A program made the translations under genes and the position numbers. A stretch of 11,745 bases of DNA from Blastocatellia bacterium (GTDB taxonomy: Bacteria > Acidobacteriota > Blastocatellia > Pyrinomonadales > Pyrinomonadaceae). Position 1 is the first letter of the stretch; every line of letters starts with the position of its first letter. This document shows positions 1-6,311 of this stretch, in pieces. The stretch lies in contig PSRF01000190.1 of NCBI GenBank assembly GCA_003175865.1, positions 1-11,745 of the forward strand, written 5' to 3'. Below the pieces are notes generated by a model. The model was not told the DNA's origin, did no database searches, and worked only from the letters and a program-made list of their open reading frames with translations.

Positions 1-2356
1 GCGCATCTTCGAAGCGTGATGTATTTTTTCGACCTCTTCCCTGATCGTCGTATTCCGGCTCAGTCACGTAACGGTAGTACTTGTATTTTGACGGATCATG
101 CTCATCCTGAGTCAGGCGTTTTAAAAAGCCGGTCACGTCATATTCATTGATCAATCGGTGATATCCAGACTTGCAGTACGTTTTGTTTCCGGAAGGATCA
201 AAATAAGTCTGCTCAACACGGAGTCCCTGATTATTGCTAACGTACGTGCTGCGAGTTATTGCATAACCTTTGTCGCCGATGACCGGTTGTCCATTTGCGT
301 TGAGAAATTTCTCCTCGATCACATTTCCCTTATCGTCGTAGGTCATCGACGTACGAGGCGACGTGTCTCCCACAGTTCGAATCTCTGTCGGATAACCGTG
401 GTCGTCGTATGCAACGCTAACCTGTCTAATTTGCTTCAGAGCGCCACCTGGATCCGCTTTGTAGTAGGTCCGTTGAATAAGCTCGCCATGCTCATTGCGT
501 TTAAGTTCCTGCACGGACCATAAAGTCGCTTGGTCACGACAGGGCTGTCCATCGTTGCCCAGATTAGTGACGCGAGTTGCATTTCCAGTTTTGTCGACTT
601 CCGTGACAACGGCAGCGACGCCTTTCAACAAGGTTGGTCGACCCTGTGCATCCTTGACTTCGTAACGAATGCCGTTGTTCCAATTCAGGCTGTAGGCGAT
701 TACTTCCGCACGGTTGGCGATAGGTTCACCATTTGCACCAAGGTTGACGACGTTTGTAAGGCGCCCGATCCCATCGCGTTCCATCTTGTAACCATAGACA
801 CCCTCGCCATTTGGTGCCGGCTTACCAGCAGCATCGAAGAAAATGACTCTGATGTCGCGACCCTTGGCATCGCGTTCGAACTCTAAATTCGTCGCACGTT
901 GGCCATTAGAGGCTTCAAAGCCGCGCAAGTTCACGAACCTCGCTCGAGCGATCGAGCCGGATGAAGCAACTCGATCGTAGATGATCCGCCAGTTCACTTG
1001 ACCATTTCTGTCGCGACTCGTCGCTTCCTGAACATCGTCACCTTCAAAAGCGAAATCAATAGTCGAGGTCTCTGTGAGTTTCTCGGTGTAAGGCTGTGCA
1101 CCGCTTATGCCTTCAACATAAATGGGAATTCTTTCGGTCCCAAATGTTTGACGTATAACCGCCGGATAACCTCTGGGATTCAACACTTCGACTTTGACTA
1201 CGGGACCAAACCATCCTCGCCGCGTCACTTTCAGATACGACTCAGACGTTGCCGCTGCGCTTAAGCTGACCTTCGAGAGCGGCTCCAACACTCCGTTGGT
1301 CCAACTGATGTGCGTCGCATATTCAGTGTGCAATCGCTGGTAGAGTTCCCATCGAGTAAGAAAAAACAATGCCGCCACCAACACCAACAATCCGGTAGTC
1401 GCGCCAACAAACTTCCATGGGTGTCGACGTACCCACTTGACGGAGGTCCCGATCGTGCTCGGTGGTTTTGCGAGTACCGTTTCGTCATCGAGGTATCGAC
1501 GCAGGTCCTCAGCAAAGGCGGCGGCGCTCTCGTAACGATTGGGCGGTTCTTTCTCGAGACACTTCATACAGATGTTCTCGAGATCGCGAGGAATGCTGCT
1601 GTTATAGAAAGCTGGAGAAACCGGATCGTCTGTTAATACGCGAATTGTTATCGGTGTCTCGCTGTCCTCAGGTAGAAATGGTGGACGACCAGCGAGCATT
1701 TCGTAGAGTATCGCCCCGAGTGAGTAGACATCTGCAGCTGGGCCAACGTGACGACTAAGACCTTTCGCCTGCTCAGGCGCCATGTAAGTTGGTGTTCCAA
1801 TCACGGCACCCGTTCGAGTGAGTTGGGAATCTTCGTCGAGCCTTTTCGCGATTCCAAAATCTGCAACTTTAGGAACTCCATCCTGATCAATCAGGATGTT
1901 TGCCGGTTTCATATCGCGATGGACCACACGGTTGTGATGGGCATGGTGGAGAGCGCGCGCAACACTAATCATTAATTCCGCGGCTTCACGTGGATCGAGC
2001 GGTTCCTTCCGTAACCGATCTGCGAGTGTCCCGCATTCGACATACTCCATCGAAAAGAATGGTGTACCGTCGTGTTCGCCAACCTCGTAAATATGAGCGA
2101 TGTTAGTGTGACTTAGGCCGGCAGCTGTCTCTGCTTCTTCAAGGAATCGTTGCAACTCATCTGGTCCGTAATGACCAGTTAACATCTTCAGTGCAACAAG
2201 ACGATTGAGTTCCGTCTGAACGGCGAGGTAGACGATACCCATTCCACCACGACCTAGTTCACTCTGAATTTCGTAATCCCCGAAGGACTTCAACGAGGAC
2301 TTTTGCGGTGGCCTGGGCGGTGGCGGTATTGGAGGTGTTGTACCGTGTTCCGGCAT
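1..2356 (-). CDS. Membrane-anchored Ser/Thr protein kinase (Pkn/Hanks type) with C-terminal repeat domain, 3' end cut off by the window
   Basis: The frame stays open from ATG at 2356 to the left edge (785 codons, no stop), so the C-terminus is missing. After a proline-rich start (residues 8-17) comes a complete kinase domain (about 28-290): glycine loop GRGGMG (35-40), catalytic-lysine motif VALK (K57), HRDMKPAN (H146-D148), DFG (166-168), GTPTYMAPE (187-195) and DVYSLG (209-214). All catalytic residues are present, so it should be active. One hydrophobic segment (about 316-333) predicts a single-pass protein with the kinase in the cytoplasm and the rest outside. The outer part, from about residue 480, is made of degenerate 30-36-residue units of the form YDDxGN...NANGQPV, resembling RHS/YD or MORN-like repeats, which may sense a ligand or wall polymer (inference). 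No good ribosome site precedes the ATG. The kinase call is very secure; the sensor role is a guess. Confidence 0.95.
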   Translation of the reverse strand, partial: MPEHGTTPPIPPPPRPPQKSSLKSFGDYEIQSELGRGGMGIVYLAVQTELNRLVALKMLTGHYGPDELQRFLEEAETAAGLSHTNIAHIYEVGEHDGTPFFSMEYVECGTLADRLRKEPLDPREAAELMISVARALHHAHHNRVVHRDMKPANILIDQDGVPKVADFGIAKRLDEDSQLTRTGAVIGTPTYMAPEQAKGLSRHVGPAADVYSLGAILYEMLAGRPPFLPEDSETPITIRVLTDDPVSPAFYNSSIPRDLENICMKCLEKEPPNRYESAAAFAEDLRRYLDDETVLAKPPSTIGTSVKWVRRHPWKFVGATTGLLVLVAALFFLTRWELYQRLHTEYATHISWTNGVLEPLSKVSLSAAATSESYLKVTRRGWFGPVVKVEVLNPRGYPAVIRQTFGTERIPIYVEGISGAQPYTEKLTETSTIDFAFEGDDVQEATSRDRNGQVNWRIIYDRVASSGSIARARFVNLRGFEASNGQRATNLEFERDAKGRDIRVIFFDAAGKPAPNGEGVYGYKMERDGIGRLTNVVNLGANGEPIANRAEVIAYSLNWNNGIRYEVKDAQGRPTLLKGVAAVVTEVDKTGNATRVTNLGNDGQPCRDQATLWSVQELKRNEHGELIQRTYYKADPGGALKQIRQVSVAYDDHGYPTEIRTVGDTSPRTSMTYDDKGNVIEEKFLNANGQPVIGDKGYAITRSTYVSNNQGLRVEQTYFDPSGNKTYCKSGYHRLINEYDVTGFLKRLTQDEHDPSKYKYYRYVTEPEYDDQGRGRKNTSRFEDA

Positions 2357-2416
2357 CAGGGGGCTTACGCTAAATCCGGATAATTACAACGCCGGACGCG
2401 CTGTTGGGAGCCAGTG

Positions 2417-2447
2417 CTTATACAGCGTATCGAGCTCACTTAGTTAA
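2417..2447 (-). promoter_or_regulatory. Possible sigma-70-type promoter for the kinase gene
   Basis: On the minus strand TTAACT (2447-2442) lies 19 bases before TATAAG (2422-2417), about 60 bases upstream of the kinase ATG. The -10 box is good, the -35 box is poor and the spacing is at the long limit, so this is only a candidate. Confidence 0.25.
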
Positions 2448-2510
2448 CTGAAAAATGCAATTGAGGATAAATAATCGTACACGTTCGAGGCAAGAATAAA
2501 TCAATAAAGA

Positions 2511-2613
2511 GGCGCAGTTGGGCGGGGTGGCTTGCGCCCGCCAGAGTCACATTGAAAACCAACTGTTGAATAATTCAGTCTGGCGGGGGCAAGCCACCCT
2601 TCCCAAGTGCGCC
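2511..2613. repeat. REPIN/MITE-like imperfect inverted repeat
   Basis: Two 35-base arms (2511-2545 and 2579-2613) are reverse complements at 31 of 35 positions and enclose a 33-base, AT-richer loop. The left arm also contains its own small hairpin: GGCGGG (2521-2526) and CCCGCC (2537-2542) around 10 bases. Two inverted hairpin units facing each other is the arrangement of a REPIN (REP doublet) or a very short MITE. No transposase is nearby, and the ends show no obvious target-site duplication. As RNA it would fold strongly in either direction, so it could also insulate the two divergent genes. The inverted repeat is seen directly; the family is inferred. Confidence 0.75.
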
Positions 2614-2692
2614 ATTTTAAGTTGACCTTTGCCCTGATCAGCTTTTTTGCAAGACGTTCTTTAGCTTGTTTTCAACGGGACAAATCGAAGAG

Positions 2693-2706
2693 CAAGCTTA
2701 AGCTTG
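2693..2706. repeat. Perfect 14-base palindrome upstream of the GT-C-like gene
   Basis: CAAGCTTAAGCTTG reads the same on both strands and starts 86 bases before the ATG at 2779. Flanking AGAG and CTCT extend it imperfectly, with a two-base bulge. It could be the site of a dimeric regulator of the downstream gene, or chance. No promoter boxes are clear around it. Confidence 0.4.
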
Positions 2707-2778
2707 AACTCTGAGCATCCCTATGTAGCTGCTTCGCCCCCGTTCTGAACTGCTGTACTCTTTGACTCAACTCTGATA

Positions 2779-4599
2779 ATGCAAACCCTACCCGCTCGTG
2801 CCAACCGATTATTGAATTCGCTTGTTGCTGTAGTGCTCGCCCTGGCAAGCGCCAGCATTGTCCTCTGGCAAAACTCTCGACTCGCAGTTCTTTGGGACCT
2901 CAGTTACATCATTGAAAACTCTTATCGGATGTCGCTAGGCCAGGTCCCATATCGCGATTTCCCATTTCCATATGCACCACTAACCTTTCTGACGCAGGCC
3001 GCACTTATCAAACTCACCGGACGAGTTCTATCTCACCACGTCATTTACTGCGCGGTCATTGCGGTACTCTCAACACTGATTACATGGCGAATCCTTTTGC
3101 GGATACTGGAACACACACCCGCAGCTCGAATCCTCGCACTTGTCCTAACCGCTCCATTGATTGTGTTAGGCGTCTACTCGATTTTTCCGCATCCTTTTTA
3201 CGATTCGGACTGCACGTTTGTGATTCTGGTTTGCCTGATGCTGCTCATTCACTGGAGTCGCGGATCAAGATCAGCACCGTTGAGCTTCTTGACTGGTGTC
3301 GTACTTGTACTGCCGATCTTCATTAAGCAAAACGTTGGCCTTGTTTTTACTGCAAGCTCTATAGCTTCAGTTGTTCTCTTGATAGTTTTGGACCGCAGCA
3401 GGAACACGCGAAAGTACCTCTGGTTGTTTGCGGGTCTGTTGGCAGGTCTTTCCGCAGCCCTGTTTCTGATTCATCACTTCGCGGGCTTAAGAAACTACGT
3501 TCAATGGACTGTGAAATTCGCAGCTCAACGTCGCACGCCAGCGTTATCAGAAATGATTGGGGTTTACAGGGCTCCTCATTTGATCTGGTGGCTTGTGCTG
3601 TTTCTATTTGGCGTTGCGTTAACACATCGCACAGCTACAAAGGCTGCGGGTCTATTGCGAACTTGCTCTGTAGCCGCTATCGCCATTCCTTTTTTATGGC
3701 CCACGATCTATCTGTTTTTGGACACCGACTCATCTGAACGTGCAGAGCGTCTCGTCAATCTTTGGCCATTGTTATTAATTCTGGCATTGATAACACTCAT
3801 GCTGAATGTTATTTGGCAACTTCGATCACGAAATACAGACGGTGATGTTTATCCAATCAAACTTTTATTACTAATGGTCATCATTCCCACGGTTCACGGT
3901 GCATTCATGTCACAGCAACTCTGGGGATCGACTTACGCACTCTGGCCACTCTTCCTCGTCGTTGTCGCGACCGTCATCTCAACCTTGAATCAAGTGAACA
4001 TCAAAATCACAAATTGGCAATCGGCAATCGGAGATTGGCAATTAGCGATTGTTACTTCTTTGATTTCCATCTCTCTTCTGATCTCCGGCACCTATTATCT
4101 TCGCTCCCACGAAAGATTGGATTACGCCGACCTTGACGACGGTGAATTAACGCACGCCCATCTCGCTCCACTGAAAGGTCTCACCACCAGAGGCTCGTTC
4201 ATCCCTGATTTCGAGGAGTTGGTCGCCTATACCGAGAAGAACATTCCACGCGACGATGGGATCCTTTATTTACCTGGTGAGGATTTGTTCTATTACACAA
4301 CTGGAAGAATGCCGCAGTTTCCCGTCTTGATGTTCGATCACACAGTGAATCCTTACTCACCCCAGGAGATCTTGGATTCCGCTCGGAATCGAAATATTCA
4401 GTGGTTAATAGTCAAGGATGAGTTGCAGCTTGAGGAAGAACCGATTGAAAAGAAAGATGAGTTGATGGGTCTGTTGGAGAAAGATTTTGAATCAGTTGAG
4501 AGCCTGAATAATTACGAGATCTACAAACGCAAGTCGGCGGAGGAAAAGGAGTCTGACGAGGAGGACTCCGATGATGATCAGCTCGACAAGCCCCGCTGA
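2779..4599 (+). CDS. Polytopic membrane protein, probable GT-C-fold glycosyltransferase
   Basis: The 606-residue protein has about 12-13 hydrophobic segments between residues 13 and 440, then a soluble domain (about 445-580) and a very acidic tail from about 583 (EEKESDEEDSDDD). The first loop after TM1 reads LWDLSYIIENSYRMSLGQVP followed by YRDF, with acidic residues D40 and D60. An acidic residue in the first outer loop followed by a GqvPYrDF-like stretch is usual in ArnT/PMT-like GT-C enzymes, which move a sugar from a polyprenyl-phosphate donor to a lipid, glycan or protein on the outer membrane face. The donor and acceptor cannot be read from the sequence. Residues 412-425 (NWQSAIG, DWQLAIV) are encoded by a heptanucleotide repeat. 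The ATG at 2779 lacks a clear ribosome site. The gene is monocistronic and converges on the AhpD-like gene. An uncharacterised membrane protein without transferase activity remains possible. Confidence 0.8.
   Translation: MQTLPARANRLLNSLVAVVLALASASIVLWQNSRLAVLWDLSYIIENSYRMSLGQVPYRDFPFPYAPLTFLTQAALIKLTGRVLSHHVIYCAVIAVLSTLITWRILLRILEHTPAARILALVLTAPLIVLGVYSIFPHPFYDSDCTFVILVCLMLLIHWSRGSRSAPLSFLTGVVLVLPIFIKQNVGLVFTASSIASVVLLIVLDRSRNTRKYLWLFAGLLAGLSAALFLIHHFAGLRNYVQWTVKFAAQRRTPALSEMIGVYRAPHLIWWLVLFLFGVALTHRTATKAAGLLRTCSVAAIAIPFLWPTIYLFLDTDSSERAERLVNLWPLLLILALITLMLNVIWQLRSRNTDGDVYPIKLLLLMVIIPTVHGAFMSQQLWGSTYALWPLFLVVVATVISTLNQVNIKITNWQSAIGDWQLAIVTSLISISLLISGTYYLRSHERLDYADLDDGELTHAHLAPLKGLTTRGSFIPDFEELVAYTEKNIPRDDGILYLPGEDLFYYTTGRMPQFPVLMFDHTVNPYSPQEILDSARNRNIQWLIVKDELQLEEEPIEKKDELMGLLEKDFESVESLNNYEIYKRKSAEEKESDEEDSDDDQLDKPR
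4013..4051. repeat. Degenerate heptanucleotide tandem repeat inside the GT-C-like gene
   Basis: From 4013 the sequence has a 7-base period with consensus ATTGGCA: units begin at 4013, 4020, 4027, 4034 and 4041, and a partial ATTG at 4048. Units 1 and 4 are identical and the others differ at one to three positions. Since 3 x 7 is 21, the repeat encodes a 7-residue peptide repeat (NWQSAIG, DWQLAIV) in frame, next to the last membrane segment. It resembles the heptameric short tandem repeats known from cyanobacteria and other environmental bacteria. Confidence 0.75.
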
Positions 4600-4622
4600 T
4601 GTTTCTCGACAAACCTAAGGCA

Positions 4623-4928
4623 TCAGCCTTCAAAAAAATGTGTGCCATGCGTGACCGTACCGGCGGAACGCAATGCAGCAGAAACGTGAATGACTTCAGC
4701 TAGTTCCTTCTCGGTAGCACCAGCTTTGATTGCCTCGTGAAGATGTACTTCAATGCAATCTGGACATTTAGTCGTTAAAGCCACCGCAATCGCCATCAAT
4801 TCCTTGTATTTCTTGGGAATTGCCCCGTCGGAAAGAGGGAGTTTGTCCCAAGTGCGAAGCGCCGACATGGCGTCAGACCGAAGTTCATCTACCTTTGCAA
4901 ACTTAGTGACGTTATTTAGTGAGTTCAT
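4623..4928 (-). CDS. AhpD-like / carboxymuconolactone decarboxylase-family protein
   Basis: This 101-residue protein fits the small CMD/AhpD family. The hallmark is KCPDCIEVHLHEA: the CxxC pair (C55, C58) and H62 form the thiol-based proton-relay and disulfide site of AhpD-like peroxidase or reductase partners. LMAIAVALTTKCPDC and the following GAT.KELAEVIHV stretch are typical of the all-helical fold. The likely role is cytoplasmic, oligomeric, thiol-dependent peroxide or alkylperoxide handling, but many such proteins have no known substrate. The start is ATG 4928 because AGGTGGAG (4940-4933) lies just ahead of it; the in-frame ATG at 4967 would add 13 residues and has no such site. It lies 178 bases downstream of the M15 peptidase gene on the same strand and converges on the GT-C-like gene, with 23 bases between them. 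Confidence 0.9.
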   Translation of the reverse strand: MNSLNNVTKFAKVDELRSDAMSALRTWDKLPLSDGAIPKKYKELMAIAVALTTKCPDCIEVHLHEAIKAGATEKELAEVIHVSAALRSAGTVTHGTHFFEG

Positions 4929-4932
4929 GTTT

Positions 4933-4940
4933 CTCCACCT
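4933..4940 (-). promoter_or_regulatory. Ribosome binding site deciding the AhpD-like start
   Basis: AGGTGGAG on the minus strand ends four bases before ATG 4928 (AAGG is about nine bases away). It is the clearest Shine-Dalgarno-like site in the window and selects the inner start over ATG 4967. Confidence 0.6.
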
Positions 4941-5106
4941 TTCGGCTGAGGCATCACTAACGTCCATTAAGTTACCTGAGTGGAAGGTGGACTGCTTGAT
5001 TGAACGTCCCGCATTCTTGGCCCAAACACCGGATTATGACGGTCAGCAACGGATCTAAGTTTTAAGGGTCGAGAGAGGTTAGACTGGAAGGAGATCGTGC
5101 AAAGCA

Positions 5107-6024
5107 TCACTCAACATATTCCCAATGCCATGGCTCATAGAAGTATGGACGGAAACCAAAACGTGAAGCATTGCGCACGAGCCATTTGTAAGCGGGACTG
5201 TTAACCTGAATTGCACGATTTGAATCTCGAGTATCAACTGGATCTCCACCCACATAAATATCCAACGCGCGACCGGTAAAGTGTGGACTATTTACTGCTA
5301 GTCCTGCACTCCCAGCATTGGGCGATTCTCGCCGCAGTTTTTCCTGATATTCGTGCGAACGAAACGCTGAGATGATTTTGAAGTACTTCTCACCGGGAGC
5401 AAGTTCATCTTTACTGATGTGGTTGAGTTGAAGTGCTGCGTCGCCTATCGCAGCCGCAAGCATTCGCTTGTATGCAGCGTAGGTGTTTCGCTCAACCTGT
5501 CGCAGTTCTTCGAGCCGGTCTGGATCGTAGAACTCTAAAGACGGTGCCGTGAGTAATTGAGTTGGCGTAGCTGGCGTACGATCCTTCAAACGATTACTTT
5601 GCCACTGTGCCACTATTGCCATCAGGGATTCTTCATCAAGCACACCCGTTGAATTCAATAGTTTTCCGGTCTGCCAGGCTGAGACTGCGGATGCAAAGTC
5701 AACAGAATCAGAACTGCTGTTGTTATCGAGAGTCTGGTTCAACAACAAGTCATAAAGGTACCAACCACGTTGTTGTTTGCCGCCAAATGTCCATGTAAGT
5801 TCGTTCCTCAGAACTGCGTTTTTACTCGCGGCATCAGTAAAAGGCGATGTAGTTGTCGTGGCTGACGTTGGGCGATCCGTGATGAGTACAGCGGGCTTAA
5901 CTGGCGATTCAACTTTAGGAGTTTGAGACTGGCCGCGGCTGCTTCGAGCTCCGAATGACAAAGCCCCTGCGACGAGGCCAAACGCAGCCATTATTACGAC
6001 AAAATGAACCCCAAACCTCTTCAT
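5107..6024 (-). CDS. Exported VanY-type D-alanyl-D-alanine carboxypeptidase (peptidase M15)
   Basis: The 305-residue protein starts with a signal peptide or anchor (basic KR at 2-3, hydrophobic core about 8-24). A small helical part (about 108-146, VSAWQTGKLLNSTGVLDEES) loosely resembles a peptidoglycan-binding repeat. The catalytic domain (about 180-305) has ISAFRSHEYQ (218-227), SPHFTGRALD (246-255) and EPWHWEY (297-303). By family knowledge H248, D255 and H300 bind zinc and E297 is the catalytic base; all are present. It should trim the terminal D-Ala from wall peptides outside the cytoplasmic membrane. The start is placed at ATG 6024, giving a clean signal peptide and a weak GAGAG site; the in-frame ATG at 6099 would bury the signal behind 25 polar residues. 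It is divergent from the metzincin-CHAT gene and could share a transcript with the downstream AhpD-like gene. Confidence 0.92.
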   Translation of the reverse strand: MKRFGVHFVVIMAAFGLVAGALSFGARSSRGQSQTPKVESPVKPAVLITDRPTSATTTTSPFTDAASKNAVLRNELTWTFGGKQQRGWYLYDLLLNQTLDNNSSSDSVDFASAVSAWQTGKLLNSTGVLDEESLMAIVAQWQSNRLKDRTPATPTQLLTAPSLEFYDPDRLEELRQVERNTYAAYKRMLAAAIGDAALQLNHISKDELAPGEKYFKIISAFRSHEYQEKLRRESPNAGSAGLAVNSPHFTGRALDIYVGGDPVDTRDSNRAIQVNSPAYKWLVRNASRFGFRPYFYEPWHWEYVE

Positions 6025-6167
6025 AACGAGTTCTCTCGATCCATAGTTTGCGTGAGAATTGTCGGGGGTGAAATTATTCTGATGCCTAAATTCCCGCAAC
6101 GGTTCGATGGAGATATGTACTTTGTTAATTTCATAGTTCGTAAGACACCACCGACTTCAATCGCCAG

Positions 6168-6191
6168 TTTCCAAAATCAAATGTTTTGAAA
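6168..6191. repeat. Short AT-rich inverted repeat in the divergent spacer
   Basis: TTTCCAAAA (6168-6176) and TTTTGAAA (6184-6191) can pair with one bulged base around a 7-base loop. It lies just upstream of the candidate promoter of the metzincin-CHAT gene, so it could be an operator for that gene or for the divergent peptidase gene. It is short and may be chance. Confidence 0.3.
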
Positions 6192-6199
6192 TGCATGGC

Positions 6200-6228
6200 T
6201 TGGCGAAACTAATAACCTCAGATACACT
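6200..6228 (+). promoter_or_regulatory. Candidate promoter of the metzincin-CHAT gene
   Basis: TTGGCG (6200-6205) and TACACT (6223-6228) are 17 bases apart, each matching four of six consensus bases. An alternative pair is TTGAAA (6186-6191) with TAATAA (6210-6215), 18 bases apart. Either leaves a leader of roughly 75-90 bases before ATG 6312. The rest of the 287-base spacer 6025-6311 shows no gene. Confidence 0.3.
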
Positions 6229-6311
6229 GACGCGCCATCGATAGCCTCGCTTCCCTGCAGCACGTTGTCAATCGCGTGCCGCGCTGATTGACCGAACCTC
6301 TCAAAACCAAC

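Larger units (their letters stand above)
2357..2778. other. Divergent intergenic region between kinase and GT-C-like gene
   Basis: This 422-base spacer separates two divergently transcribed genes and must hold both their promoters. I see no convincing open frame in it. It contains the large inverted repeat at 2511-2613 and the palindrome at 2693-2706, listed separately. The part next to the kinase is AT-rich; the repeat itself is GC-rich. Confidence 0.7.

Noticed and set aside
158..1975. Several plus-strand open frames of 75-121 codons
   Set aside because: They are antisense to the kinase gene, whose frame is continuous and carries all kinase motifs; their translations have no recognisable domain.
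4617..4630. Hairpin AAGGC-ATCA-GCCTT between the converging GT-C-like and AhpD-like genes
   Set aside because: The stem is only five pairs, and neither direction has a T-run after it (the A/T run lies on the wrong side), so I do not call a terminator.
4753..5058. 101-codon plus-strand frame over the AhpD-like gene
   Set aside because: It is the shadow of a gene with a clear CxxC...H active site and a good ribosome binding site on the other strand.
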